A stretch of 64,000 nt of DNA from Lytechinus variegatus (lineage: Eukaryota > Echinodermata > Echinoidea > Temnopleuroida > Toxopneustidae): the NCBI RefSeq assembly GCF_018143015.1, contig NC_054746.1, positions 29,353,129 through 29,417,128 on the forward strand, in the 5' to 3' direction. Shown piece after piece: positions 35,477-46,914 of this stretch. Below the pieces are notes generated by a model. It was given only the letters and a program-made list of their open reading frames with translations. It searched no databases and was not told the DNA's origin. Within the stretch, counting starts at the first letter, position 1. Each line of letters begins with the position of its first letter. The translations under genes and the position numbers were made by a program.

Positions 35477-35805
35477 CCCGGGGGGGGGGGCACTTCCATT
35501 GACGAATGGATACCATGCGTGACGAAAAAAAAAACACGTGAAAAGGATCTCTTTTTCAAGGGCACGTTACGTACGTCACGTAATAAGGGTGTCAAAAACA
35601 CTAAAATAATGGCGAAAGGGTATGTATTTCGCAAGGAAATCTACGTGTTTTGCAAGGTTATAAAAAGACTAAAATATACATGCCAATATACTTGTTAAGG
35701 GGTGCATTTTTTTTAGAACATGGAAAATACTTGTTTAGGGTGCTTTTCGAAACCCAATGGTCACGCACGGTATCCACTCGTCATGGAAGTGCCCCCATCC
35801 CCCGG
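35477..35805. mobile_element. Terminal-inverted-repeat element with G/C-run ends
   Basis: The left part GGGGGGCACTTCCATTGACG then ATACCATGCGTGAC is mirrored by GTCACGCACGGTATCC then TCATGGAAGTGCCCCC at the right. Non-coding, 329 bp. A related but inverted flanking sequence appears at 37682-37756. Confidence 0.6.
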
Positions 35806-37800
35806 AGGCGAGTTTCCGTTTTACACCCTGGCGAAGGCATTCTCGGCAAAAATAGCTAAAAAGCGACTAGTGAAGAGTCTACGTTTGTTTACATTATCAG
35901 CTGGGCGCGCGATGCAACAGCACTGATGGAGAGATCAGTGTGCAAGAGTCCGCAGCGGCACCAAAGATAACAGAACATGTTCAAATCATATAGCTCTATG
36001 TTCAAATGCAGCTGTATCGCACGAATGTTTTACCTTGACTATTTGTAATTTGCACCATGGACCCATTACAGTACAACGAAGTGGTATAGTTCAGTGGTAA
36101 TTTGCCCCCTCACTATCATGGAAGAAGATGATATTCACCGTTGTATGACACTGCATTATATGAGTAGGATGTAAAATAGACCAATAAACGTTTATTTTTT
36201 GATTAAAGACAAACAATCATTATAGCCTATATAGGGTATACATAAGACAATGTTTGTTGATCACTGCATTATTAATGTAAGATTAAGATTCATACAAGCT
36301 TGATGAATACAGTATGTTCAAACAATTTATTCTTATTTTATCTATTCACTTGTTGGCAAGAAATGTTCGTTATTTGGTGTTTTTTTTTCACTTTGTTTGA
36401 TGTAAAGTACTGTATACTTTGTACCTTAATTTGACGATGGTATTTGGGGCCGTGTATTAGTGATAAAAGACATATAAAAACTCAATAAACAGAGTAAAAT
36501 GCTGGAAAATTGATCAAAATCGGATAACAAATAAGTATTGAATTCTATAGATTTGCATCATTCCGGTGAAACAATTCTAGCCATGTCTTCATGAATATTC
36601 ATTAGATGGGCTGATGTGCATTATTTATCTATTGCCACAACTTATTTCATCATAATGGAGACAAATCTTTTACAGATTAATGAAAAAATGAAAAAAAAAA
36701 TAATTTCATGTATAACAACATAGAGAAAAAGGAAAGTGGGGATGTGACATCAGTAGCCCACCTTGATGATGTGCATATATATAAACTGTTTTCACAAAAT
36801 ATTAATAAACTTTAAAACTTGTCCGATTCTGATAAAATTGTCAGCATTTTGCTCTGTGAATTTTACCGTTCCATTTATTTATTTAAATATTTTCAGCCTG
36901 GACGATCCCTTTAAGGGGAAACTAACTGGACAAATTATACTTTGTTCATTATAAATTACTACAAGTAGTTTTTACTTTGTTTTCAAATTATAACTATAAT
37001 TAGTTGTTTAGTAGTCGCCGCATCGTCGTCGTAGTAGTAATAATAGTGGTACATTTAGTAGTCAATGTAGTTATGCATTTATTATTGTTATATTATAAAT
37101 TATTATTATTATCATATTTTTATCATATACTACTACTCCTATAGGAGTAGTAGTAGAAGTAGTAGTAGTATAGTAGTAGTAGTAGTAGTAGTTTAGTATC
37201 ATTGTTAGAATTAATCTTATTAGTAGTAGTAGCAGCAGCAGTAGTAGTAGTAGTAGCAACAGTAGTATTCAGTAGTAGTATCGGTGGTAACTAGTATATT
37301 TTAATTCATCGTAACTTAAAATCATTTTTTAATTTTGAAACAATCATAAGTCGAACAACTGGACTTCTTTCTACATGCTGTAGATTCTCTTTCGTTTTGT
37401 ACTATTGTTACTATTGTCCCGGACTATTGTTGTCTCATCATTATTCTGCTTGCTAAATTAATTTTGGCTATTGCCCGAATTCTAAGTTTCTCACCTCCTT
37501 GAGTACACAAACGGCACTGCAAGACATGTTCGGATTCAATTCATACGAAAGCTCTCGTGTATGAAGTTATGTGGCCGAGTAGCCACTGAACTCTGGGCTG
37601 TGTAGATTGCATGTGGTTGTGTGGGGGGGGGGGGAAACTCGCCAGTGTCGGACTCTCAATACTCTCAATAACCAACGACGTGTGTAGACTCTTCACTAGT
37701 CGCTTTTTAGCTATTTTTGCGGAGAATGCCTTCGCCAGGGTGTAAAACGGAAACGCGCCCCCAGCAGGGGGGGGGGCGACATATTGCAGACCGAATGCTA
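35806..37800. repeat. Segment bounded by inverted copies of one repeat
   Basis: The block from TTTCCGTTTTACACCCTGGC to GTGAAGAGTCTAC (about 35812-35884) recurs inverted at 37682-37756. Between them are a copy of the TTAA-type repeat (about 36480-36920, ending GATCCCTTTAA) and a trinucleotide tract. No gene recognised. Confidence 0.5.
37012..37290. repeat. (TAG/GTA)n trinucleotide-rich tract
   Basis: Long interrupted runs of AGTAGTAGT with a mirrored TACTACTCCTATAGGAGTAG segment at about 37129-37150. It explains the Leu- and Tyr-rich frame on the minus strand. Confidence 0.85.
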
Positions 37801-39699
37801 TAAAGGTCATGCTATTTCTAAAATGAAATTCTGCACACGTTTCTTAAAATTGAGAAGCTATTCTGTTTTAATATTTAAATATCTCGGTGTTATAAAAAAG
37901 AGCATAAAATACCAAAGTAATTAGGCAACAATGATTACGAACAATCCTGCTCAGAGCAACATTATCAGGCTCTGACTGATGGATTTCTGCATGAATGGAG
38001 GATGCTTAAACTATGAATAGAAAAAAATGCAAAATATGCGAATGAGAGAACCAATTGCATCACTCACGCACTTTATGATTTGCATTTTCTTAATTCATTC
38101 CACCTACAACGGATCTTTAACTTTCTCGTCCATCGATATTTCAGCCTTACTGCGCATAAACAATTAGGAGATGGAATATTGACTATAGGTCGTGAATCTC
38201 AAGTTGAACTTGATTTGATTAAATCCTCATCGAAAATGTAAAATCATCATTTCGACGATCTATTACAAATAGATTTGGATTCTCTCTGTCATAAAATCGT
38301 CAAATAATATACTAACAGAAATATACGATCATCTATCATCGGATCATGCCCATAATTGGTTTTGTGTTGTTAGGATCGACTTCTTCTTTAAGTTTTATAG
38401 GTCTTTCTTTCTTTCTTTCTTGTTTAAATCGGTGCACTTTCAGGATCATTGTCTTGGGATACATCGCACTATCGTGTTACACCTAACATATATATATAAA
38501 GTTCTGGAGAAAAAGGTGCAGTATTCAAGTGTGTAAAGAAAGCGTTCTGCGTCGGTTTTTATCGAATGAAAATTACAAATAAACAATGATTATCGGAAAA
38601 TCGTAGAGATATTTCGGGCATAGAGTCATTTGTCACGTCAATAAATTTATATTAAGAAACATTACATATTAATATCTTTATTATGCGATCTACTAAAATT
38701 ACTTTTTAAACATGATCATAATTGCGGCTTGTGACGACAAGCCAACATGCAATATCAACTTCATTACAAGAATATAAAGATGACCAAATTATTATTGGTA
38801 GTAAATATGCTTCTATTGTAGAGTTTTCGTTCCATCATCAGTAATTCACGTCTGAAATTATTACCACCTTGGAAATTTTCTTTGTTAGCATATCATAAAG
38901 GAGTAAATTGATTATATCAAGTACTTTTCTCTATTTATTACAAATGTTTAAAAGATAATATTTTCAATGAGATATGACTGTATTAAAATACGATTTGGTT
39001 AATAACCATGGTGTGAAGACCAAATGAAGGATTTACATTGAAAAATAAAATATGTATTTTTATAATTTTCTTTCACAATGCCAGTAAAAATTTCTCTCTT
39101 GTCATTTTCAAGTGTGTTAGAGTTTGATAATACAAATCTATGAATGATGTAATACCAATGCTAGGCTGTCATAAAATGCAACTACCGTCCGATTATATGA
39201 TTCTCAATCTTTTAAATACCTGTATAATATTCCCCACAAAGACATTTTTATTACTTTTGATTAAAAAGGCACCATCTATTACTGATTCTCTATCACGATA
39301 GTTTTAATAATCTCACCAAAATTGAATGACAGGTGACCAGGATATCCAAGTTTCTGGTATAATTTTACAGAAAACCCGTTATTACAGTCGACAGGAAATT
39401 AGTAATATTACCTACTGAATTATCAATCATTATTATTTTGAAAGTAAACATTAAAAGTAAACGTTTGGTAGCAATTACAAAAACATGCATCGAATCGCAT
39501 TTATTTCTGGATCAAGAACAACGTATTTGTCTTGATCCAGAAATCGATGAAACACAAACAGTATATGATTAGCTTGATAAATATTACAGAGAACATAATT
39601 AAGGGAGGGGAGATGAGATTACAGTTTTGCAGAATGTATATCTTAATTGATTAAATTGGCGGAATCTTTTTCAGTGAAGGGATATATTAAGTATCTTTT
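37801..39699. other. 3' flank of the SLC7 gene and AT-rich intergenic DNA
   Basis: No gene seen. A (CTTT)n run lies at about 38402-38421. Possible minus-strand polyadenylation signals for the transporter are AATAAA at 39500-39505 and one overlapping the stop codon at 39698-39703. Confidence 0.4.
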
Positions 39700-41199
39700 T
39701 TATTCTTTATGTTCTTCGGATGTAACGAGCAAAATTTTCTGCAGGAACACTGATGTCTTTCTTTTAACTTGTATCATCCATTTTATCTTAGGGTCAAGTT
39801 TGACAAGTATCAAATATACCGGAATCCCACTAACTATAATCGCAGTCGCTATCAGAGAGTCAATTGGCGCCCCTATAAATCCAAATACAGCAAGAAAAAC
39901 ACAAACTAAGACAAATATTATAGGAATAATGATGTTCACTTTGAAAGGCCTTGGTCTGTTAGGGTCTTTGCATCTGAGTACCACCATACCAGCAACAGCA
40001 AGTCCAAAGGATGACCACTTGATGAAGCCAAAGAAGTTGATTAGGGTGAAAAGATTATCTACGAAACAGAAACAAAGAGTAATGGTCGACGTCGTTATGA
40101 TACAGAGGGTCGGGGTTTTGCGGTTGATGCTGATGTACGAAATGAAAGTTGGGAGGTGTCCTGTTCGAGCCCCTGCAAAGAACTCCCTGGATGACGACAG
40201 AATGGATCCGTTAAGACACCCGAATGTAGACAGGACAACTGTGATAGGAATGATAACTGCAAACCTTCCAAGGACCTGATATGCGTAGCTGAAAGCTACG
40301 GCATTGGAGCTTAGTAGTTCTGTCGGGGACAGTGCAGTAAAGTAGGCAACATTGGTCAGAGTGTTAACAAATCCTACTATCAATATGGATGTGGCTACGG
40401 CGATAGGGAGATTCCTTGACGGATTTTTTAGTTCTTCGTTGATGACGTTAAGGGCATTCCAACCGGCGTATGAGAAAAAGCATGAGTAAAGTGCTGTTCC
40501 CAAACCAGTGATATCAGTTGATGCAAATGAATCCTTGAAGTGTTCAGTGTGTCCCATTCCAAGTCTGACCAATCCACTGACTATTAAAATACCCAAAGGT
40601 ATTAATTTACAAATAGAAAGGACATTTTGAAACAATGTAGTAAGTTTGACACTCCAGCAATTAACAAACATTGTTAACAAGATGCTCAAGATTGCAAATA
40701 GGGATATAGCTATCTTAGGTGGTGGACAATCTGGGTCTGGGTAAAATGGCTCAAGGCAGTATATTGAAAACAGTAAGGCCATGACTGCATTGGATGATGG
40801 TGTTACGATTACCGTGTCTGCCCAGAAGTTGAGAAAACCGACGAAATCTCCAAAGATATGTCTGATGTATGTGTAGGTACCTCCTGATGAAGAGATAGTG
40901 GTGCCAAGCTCGGCATAGCATAGTGCACCGAGTAGGGAAATGATTCCTGCACCCACCCAAACACAGATGGTGGCTCCTACGCTCTCTACCCCGGCAACGA
41001 CTCCCTTTGGTGAGATGAAGATCCCTGTACCAATCATGATACCCACATTCACCATCACCCCGTCAAAAATGCCAAGGGTACGTTCCAGTTTAACCGTACT
41101 GCCATCATCTTCCTCTTGCTCGTTCGTGCCGCTAGTCCTTCCTTGGAGATCCGTTCCGTTTCTCTCGAATGAAGGCAACGATTCAATAGGTTCTTCCAT
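39700..41199 (-). CDS. SLC7-family amino-acid transporter light subunit (LAT/b0,+-like), single exon
   Basis: A full-length 499-residue, twelve-helix APC-superfamily transporter in one uninterrupted frame. Evidence: helix 1 GIMIGTGIFISPKGV (residues 53-67; the unwound GTGIF substrate site), CYAELGT (94-100), SGGTYTYIRHIFG (105-117), FFSYAGWNALNVINEELKNP (241-260) then SRNLPIA. A Cys at 158 in the loop between helices 3 and 4 is where heteromeric transporters form the disulfide to the SLC3 heavy chain. The charged N-terminus is cytoplasmic. By family knowledge it should exchange neutral or cationic amino acids at the plasma membrane; substrate range cannot be read here. The ATG has A at -3 and G at +4. 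Being intronless, unlike typical vertebrate SLC7 genes, it could be an old retrocopy that stayed functional. The plus-strand frame 39647-40279 is its antisense shadow. Confidence 0.93.
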   Translation of the reverse strand: MEEPIESLPSFERNGTDLQGRTSGTNEQEEDDGSTVKLERTLGIFDGVMVNVGIMIGTGIFISPKGVVAGVESVGATICVWVGAGIISLLGALCYAELGTTISSSGGTYTYIRHIFGDFVGFLNFWADTVIVTPSSNAVMALLFSIYCLEPFYPDPDCPPPKIAISLFAILSILLTMFVNCWSVKLTTLFQNVLSICKLIPLGILIVSGLVRLGMGHTEHFKDSFASTDITGLGTALYSCFFSYAGWNALNVINEELKNPSRNLPIAVATSILIVGFVNTLTNVAYFTALSPTELLSSNAVAFSYAYQVLGRFAVIIPITVVLSTFGCLNGSILSSSREFFAGARTGHLPTFISYISINRKTPTLCIITTSTITLCFCFVDNLFTLINFFGFIKWSSFGLAVAGMVVLRCKDPNRPRPFKVNIIIPIIFVLVCVFLAVFGFIGAPIDSLIATAIIVSGIPVYLILVKLDPKIKWMIQVKRKTSVFLQKILLVTSEEHKE

Positions 41200-42109
41200 T
41201 TTCGATCGAAGTAAATTAAAACATACCTACTATGTCGAATTTAATAGCACCAAGCTTCGAATGAATATCTATGCCTCCACTTCCAAGATGCCCCAGATGC
41301 GAAGTTACTTTTCCAGTACAGTCGAAACAGGTTCCATCCGATGGCCTGTGGAGGAACTATAGAAACTACTGTGTATAATTATAGAACTGTTTATTAATCA
41401 TATGCCAAGTAAAGGATGCTTATGAAGCGGTGTGAAAAACTTCATGACAAAACCATCTGAGTTCATTATGATCCAAAATTCCAACCGTTCTGTCAAACTT
41501 GAAGCCGATACGGTCATCATCAATAGTTTTCCTCAGTGGTAGGGCTCAATATCAACAAGAATTAAGGCCTACGAGATGATTATGGTTGATTTTCAGTCAT
41601 ACGTCTATAGCATTCGTAACTATATACTGGGGAACACATGAGCCTATTGTGCTAATTGTTATCCTTGACGAGCAGACAGGGAGCAGACGGTGACCCAAGC
41701 TTATACTCATCGACCGTGAATATATATATGAAGCTATAATAGGCTGTGTACCCGTGGTACAGGACAATAGGCTATGTATATTTCCGAGAACCTATGTTCA
41801 AAAGATATGTTTTTTATTCCTCCATCTAGGTTCCATGATTCTGTACAACAAGACTCCCGAATAATTATCTATTATGTAGGCTGATAATTGCGTGTATACT
41901 TGTTATTGATTCAAATTAATCGGCCAACTCGATTACGTAACCATACGAAGACGAACTGGGCATACATGCACGTACTTTTTCCTCGATACTGAAGATAAAT
42001 GGTCATTGTTTGTTTTTATGGCCAGATCGTCAAAGATCAGCAAATAAGTATCATGACGATATAGGTACGTATACTGCACCTGTACACAAACACTCTCCTG
42101 TCTCACGGC
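41200..42109. other. Upstream region of the SLC7 gene
   Basis: About 900 bp with no gene or repeat I recognise; it should contain the transporter's promoter and 5' UTR. No TATA box at a convincing distance from the ATG. Confidence 0.4.
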
Positions 42110-43269
42110 GCACGTGTGGGTCCCGGGGGGGGGGGGGCAGTCAAATGTGTTAAAGTACACACGCGTGGCCAAATTATTTCCAAACACCCCGTAAATGAGC
42201 TTTTCTCTGTATGCAAAACAACCCCCTAAACAAGTTTTTTGTACGAGCTTCATTAACACATTTTGGCCCCTAAACAAGTTGTCACCAGAATATGACCCCT
42301 AAACAAGTTTTGTCTTCTTGCTATAACCATATATTTAATTATATACAAAAATATTCATGGGTATTGCATACCCCCCCCCCGTGCAGTTAGAGTTAAAATA
42401 CCACAATCAGGAAGAACATGAACCCTTTTTTAAGAAACGAGGAGGAAAAAGCCCCGGGGAAAAGCTTGGGGGGGGAATACTCCAAACACATTTGGCTACC
42501 CACCCTTAAAACGCGTTTTTTTTTTTTTTTTTTTTTTTTGGGGGGGGGGGTCACGCGTGTGTAAGTGTAGGCTACAGCAATATATTTGATTGCCCCTCCC
42601 CCCATGTAGGCGCTACAAACAGATTCCGGCCCTACCGTATAAAAAACATTATGTTATGGCCGGGTGTCCGTCCGTTCAGGTGTACAGACGGGGGGGGGGG
42701 GTTAAAGGGGTAAAATGTTCCGGAGCTCATATACAGCTAGTACACGAGATATCAGATCATATCCAGCAAGTGATTAATGAAAAAAAACTAAACCAGAAGT
42801 AGTCTTCTGTTCACTCATTTTGTGAAATAGGCAAAAAAAAATTGTGTTGCTCCCCTAGGTTAATTCAATTGTCTAGTCCATTATGTTAGTACTTTGTTAG
42901 TTGCCTCCCGGATCAATCCCTTTTTCATGCATGTACCGTAGGATCCCGCATGTACAACAGGCCTTGATCGATCCATTGACATGATTGATATGTAGCTAGG
43001 CGGGGGCCAGAGAGTCCATACAAGTATTATTCTAGTATCGCTGACGTTATGAAATTCTGAAGTTTCACTAGTTTTCACAAAGTTTACCAGAAATATACAC
43101 AGCTTGGGTGATATGAAAATGATATTTAGCACACTCACATTTTTGAAAATTTTACTAAATAAATTATAGAATATTTCCATTTTCAAGATTTGACAAGAAA
43201 TCATTTACTGCAACAATGAATCGCAATCCAAACTATGATACAGAAAACCTTGTTCCATATCGCATACAT
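42110..43269. repeat. G-rich repeat fragments and intergenic DNA
   Basis: G or C runs of 10 or more occur at about 42124, 42371, 42541 and 42691, with a T run at about 42519-42539. Tandem-like CCCCTAAACAAGTT segments occur at 42223-42309. Terminal-repeat-like motifs flank some runs, but no element can be closed. No gene. Confidence 0.5.
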
Positions 43270-43381
43270 ATAATTCCGACGCTTCGTAATTCCGAAGGTT
43301 CGTTAGTCCGAAAACGAAATAAGGTTCGTAATTCCGAATGTTTGTTAGTCCGAAAACGGAATGAGGTTCGTTAATCCGAAG
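43270..43381. repeat. TTCGTAATTCCGAA minisatellite, left block
   Basis: Tandem, partly inverted units of GGTTCGTAATTCCGAA and TTCGTTAGTCCGAAAACGAA. The array resumes at 44976, showing that the element between was inserted into it. Confidence 0.75.
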
Positions 43382-44975
43382 CAGTGGCGGATCCAGAGGG
43401 GGGCGCCCCCCCCCCTATTTTCGCCGGATTTTTTTTTTTTGGGGGAATGGTTATATTTACTGGATTGGTACAATGTAGTCAATTTCAAGGGCTTGATCTA
43501 GTCAAAACTATATTTTAACTTACGCTCATGGCCTTTGTGTTCGCACAAATGCACCTCTGTCATACTGTATTGCAATATGTAAATTCCGGAATTCCAGGGC
43601 GCGCAAGTCGATTGGTTGGAAAGTTGCACCACTTGTAATCGGGAGTTGCAGTGCAGTGACCAGTGTGAAGATGTTGGATTGGATATCATTTTTCCCCGAA
43701 ATTTTGTGTTTTTTGTAACATGCGTTTGTCCGTCTTTATGGCAAATACATGTAAATTGTAAGTAACAGATCGCGAGAGAAAGTGTCAACGATGCGAATGA
43801 TAATGTCTATCCCCGAGATTATTCTTCACTCAATGATGAAGCCCTATATCGGGCGCCACGTGCGCAGCATTATCATTCTGCCTTGGTCATGTACGTTTTC
43901 ACTGAAATGTATAGGTCAGACATATTTGTATTTAATGTAAACTAACTTTTACACTTTCTGGTAGATTCAGAGGCATATTATCCAGGGCGCCCCAACTAAG
44001 TTTCGCCGAAGCAATCATTCCAACGAATTATCAAGGAGCAAAATTGTATATTCTCAATCACCAGTCGACCCCACTCCGCGTTTGCTGTGTATAGGCAGCT
44101 ATATATGTCAGCGTATATAAGGAGCGAAGATTTTTGTGACGGGGGGGGGGGGGGGTGGGGGTGGGGGAGAATAAAAATACTTTCGTGCTGGGGAAAAACG
44201 TCCCGAGGACACATTGTGTATTGTTAAAAAGTAGAAATTGTGACATTAACCCCCCCCCTACCCCATTTTTAATGTTTGATAATCTATAGGTTTGCTGATT
44301 ACAATATATCTTTAAAAAAAAAATTGCCAGCAAAATCGAAAACGTAAACAATAAAAATGATGAGAATCCCCTTAAGAAGCATTATATTACTTTGAGGTTG
44401 TGCAGAATGACTGGATTATTGAAGACGATTTGAAAATAATACGAGGGAAAAGGTTGATTACCAGAAGATGATGTCGTTTTTTCTGTAGTTTGTAACAATT
44501 TGCATTTTGGGGAAAAAAGAACCAAATTTTATGCATGTTGCCATACGACTAAACAATTCTCGTTTGAAACACACAATGTAAATGCACAAATGACAATAAA
44601 CAGAATGGATTATTCGGAACTTATCGATTACAAGTCTTAGTTTCGTATCATTTAAATTTGACGTTTCAATCACACGATGCAAGCAAGTGAAGAGCCTTTG
44701 CCAAATGTATGTTTTGAATGACCGCTTATACGGTGTGTGACTGGAAACCAGCTCCTAAATGAGTCAGTATGTGTCTTTTATTCATGAAGTTACAGTGATT
44801 TAAGTGTGCATTTTTCTTCTAAAGGTGCTCTCAAAATACGACTTTTGGACATGATTTTTTGAAAAAGTCCTTGCCGTGGGAGGGGGGTATCCCCCACACC
44901 CTCCCCCCGCTCGGTCGATTCGCTCCCTCGCCGCTGGCGCCCCCCCCCTATTTCAAAATCCCGGATCCGCCCCTG
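43382..44975. mobile_element. hAT-like non-autonomous element with 5-bp target duplication, 1594 bp
   Basis: Ends CAGTGGCGGATCC and GGATCCGCCCCTG are inverted repeats with one mismatch; CGAAG is repeated outside both (43377-43381 and 44976-44980). G runs face C runs just inside each end. The flanks join into a continuous minisatellite. No transposase; interior frames (43498-43788, 43996-44351, 44458-44682) match nothing. Confidence 0.78.
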
Positions 44976-45060
44976 CGAAGGTTTGTCAGTCCGAAAACGA
45001 AATTAGGTTCGTTAGTTCGAAAACGAAATAAGATTCGTTAATGAAATAAGGTTCGTTCAA
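44976..45060. repeat. TTCGTAATTCCGAA minisatellite, right block
   Basis: Units GGTTTGTCAGTCCGAAAACG and GGTTCGTTAGTTCGAAAACG continue the array found at 43270-43381. Confidence 0.7.
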
Positions 45061-46710
45061 ATTATTTATTCATGTATTCCATGAAGTTCTCAAAAATTCC
45101 TTTTCAGGTCAGATCACCAAAACTTATCAGCTGGCGCTGCGTGCTCACATTTCCATTAGTTTATAGGCCTACTTCTATATGAACTCTACTACTTGAAATT
45201 CCTCTTTATAACAGTTCAAAAAAAAATCAGCTCTCACTTCGCACTCGAAGTAATTAGTTAGTTCCATCATGGACCTACCAGCAAAGTCCATGGTTCCATA
45301 CGTGTCTTGTTCATAATCACAAACATTGCTCATATAATGTTAAAGTTTTATGACAAAAGTCCTGAATATTATTTGTCATACTTTTAGCTCGCTCCTCGCG
45401 TTTGCATTATTCAATCAGGGATTATGAGATACATTTCCCTTGTTTAGAAGAATAAAGCTATTAGAAGTCACTGTTCGGACATCCCCTTCAAAAAAAAGAA
45501 AGAAAAACAGCCATGAGCAGCCGATCGGGGAAAATGTGATTGACCCCCCCCCCCTCTTATTAGCTAAAGCTCAATCTGTATAAGCAAATGTATAAATTAC
45601 ATGTATTCATAGATAAATTTAATGTAAAAAAGGTGTGCCTCAACCCCCCCCCCCATTCCGGAGAGCTGACTACGATGACTGTGGATTGATTTCCTGTCCC
45701 GCCATAGCAAAACAGGGGGCGTTTGAGGTCCAAACAATCACTCACCCGCTCTGAGCGATTTTTTCAAGGTTTTATAAGTGGTAAACATTCAATCAAGAAT
45801 GGATCTATTAGTAGACATTTTGAACTTTGACAAAACAATGTTAAAAAGCATCAACACTCCCCTAGCGATATTTGATTTGATAACTTGTATGATAATAATT
45901 CTGCTCTAATTATTTTGTCAATAGTAGTTTTCTCGTTGAATGCATTTATATTTTCTTTGTTCGATGTTAAAGTACTTTGTTTTTAAGTTATAATCATTTT
46001 AAACATGTTAAGTTTGGCCCTTGTACCTTTGTATCATGTTCATTTATTTATGTTTAAACCGGATAATGAATGATAAAATAAATATTTGCAGGTCTGGTGG
46101 AATGAGAGATAAACATGAGTATGACGAGCTAGCTTCGCACTCGCATTATTTCGATATATCCTATATATGCATGATTTGGGAATGGGATATATATGTGTGT
46201 GTGTATGTATGTGTGTGTGTTATGTGTGGGTCAATTGTGGGTACCCTTTTTTCCAGATATAAAAGTATAATTTTATGGAGTTTCATTACGTCCTTATTTG
46301 CTTCAGTTCTTGGTAAATATATATGTACTTTTTTGCATATTCTTGTTGATATGAAATGAAGATTTGTACTTTGTATTTTTTTTTGTATTTACCTGCATTT
46401 TATGTAATTCATTTGAATGAAATCCTAATAAAAACATGTTGAAAAAAAATATGTGTGTGTGTATATAAAAAAAATCAATGAAAAACGCGATTGTGTCCCC
46501 CCCCCACACATACACCTATTTGACGAGAGATTTCAGCCATGTCAGCATCCCCACTGGAAAGATCGTTCCCAGGGCCCTGATTCAAAGAGCTATATACCCC
46601 TCCCCCCGTATGGACCCTTCCTTTACGTTCAATTGGCGTACAGATATTTAAGCAGCTTGCCTTATTGGCATATGTGCCATACTCTGCCCCTATTTTTTTT
46701 TTTACACAAT
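45061..46710. repeat. hAT-2-like module remnants and a decayed 3' end of a repeat
   Basis: GC-rich cores related to the hAT-2 modules lie at about 45130, 45235 and 45388. C runs of 10 or more occur near 45545 and 45644. A (TG)n-rich tract lies at about 46193-46225, and a LINE-like 3' end with AATAAAAAC before an A run at about 46430-46450. No gene recognised. Confidence 0.45.
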
Positions 46711-46718
46711 CCTGTTCA

Positions 46719-46906
46719 CAGTGACGTACAGACCAAAAAATAAATAAAATAAAATAAAAAAAAAAAGGAAAGAGAGAAGGTGAAACATGATACTATTTTC
46801 TGAATATTATGTCAACCTATCACAAAATGTGATTTTTTAGATAAATTCTGTCCGATATATACGCCATATTTGACCCTCTGAAAATGTTTGTCTCGTTACA
46901 CCACTG
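46719..46906. mobile_element. 188-bp hAT-like element with 8-bp target duplication
   Basis: Ends CAGTGACGTA and TACACCACTG are imperfect mirrors, flanked by the exact 8-bp direct repeat CCTGTTCA (46711-46718 and 46907-46914). The ends resemble hAT-2 (CAGTGGCGTA). The interior is A-rich and non-coding. Confidence 0.82.
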
Positions 46907-46914
46907 CCTGTTCA

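Noticed and set aside
39647..40279. 210-codon plus-strand frame
   Set aside because: Antisense shadow of the SLC7 coding sequence; its translation resembles no family while the minus frame is a full transporter.
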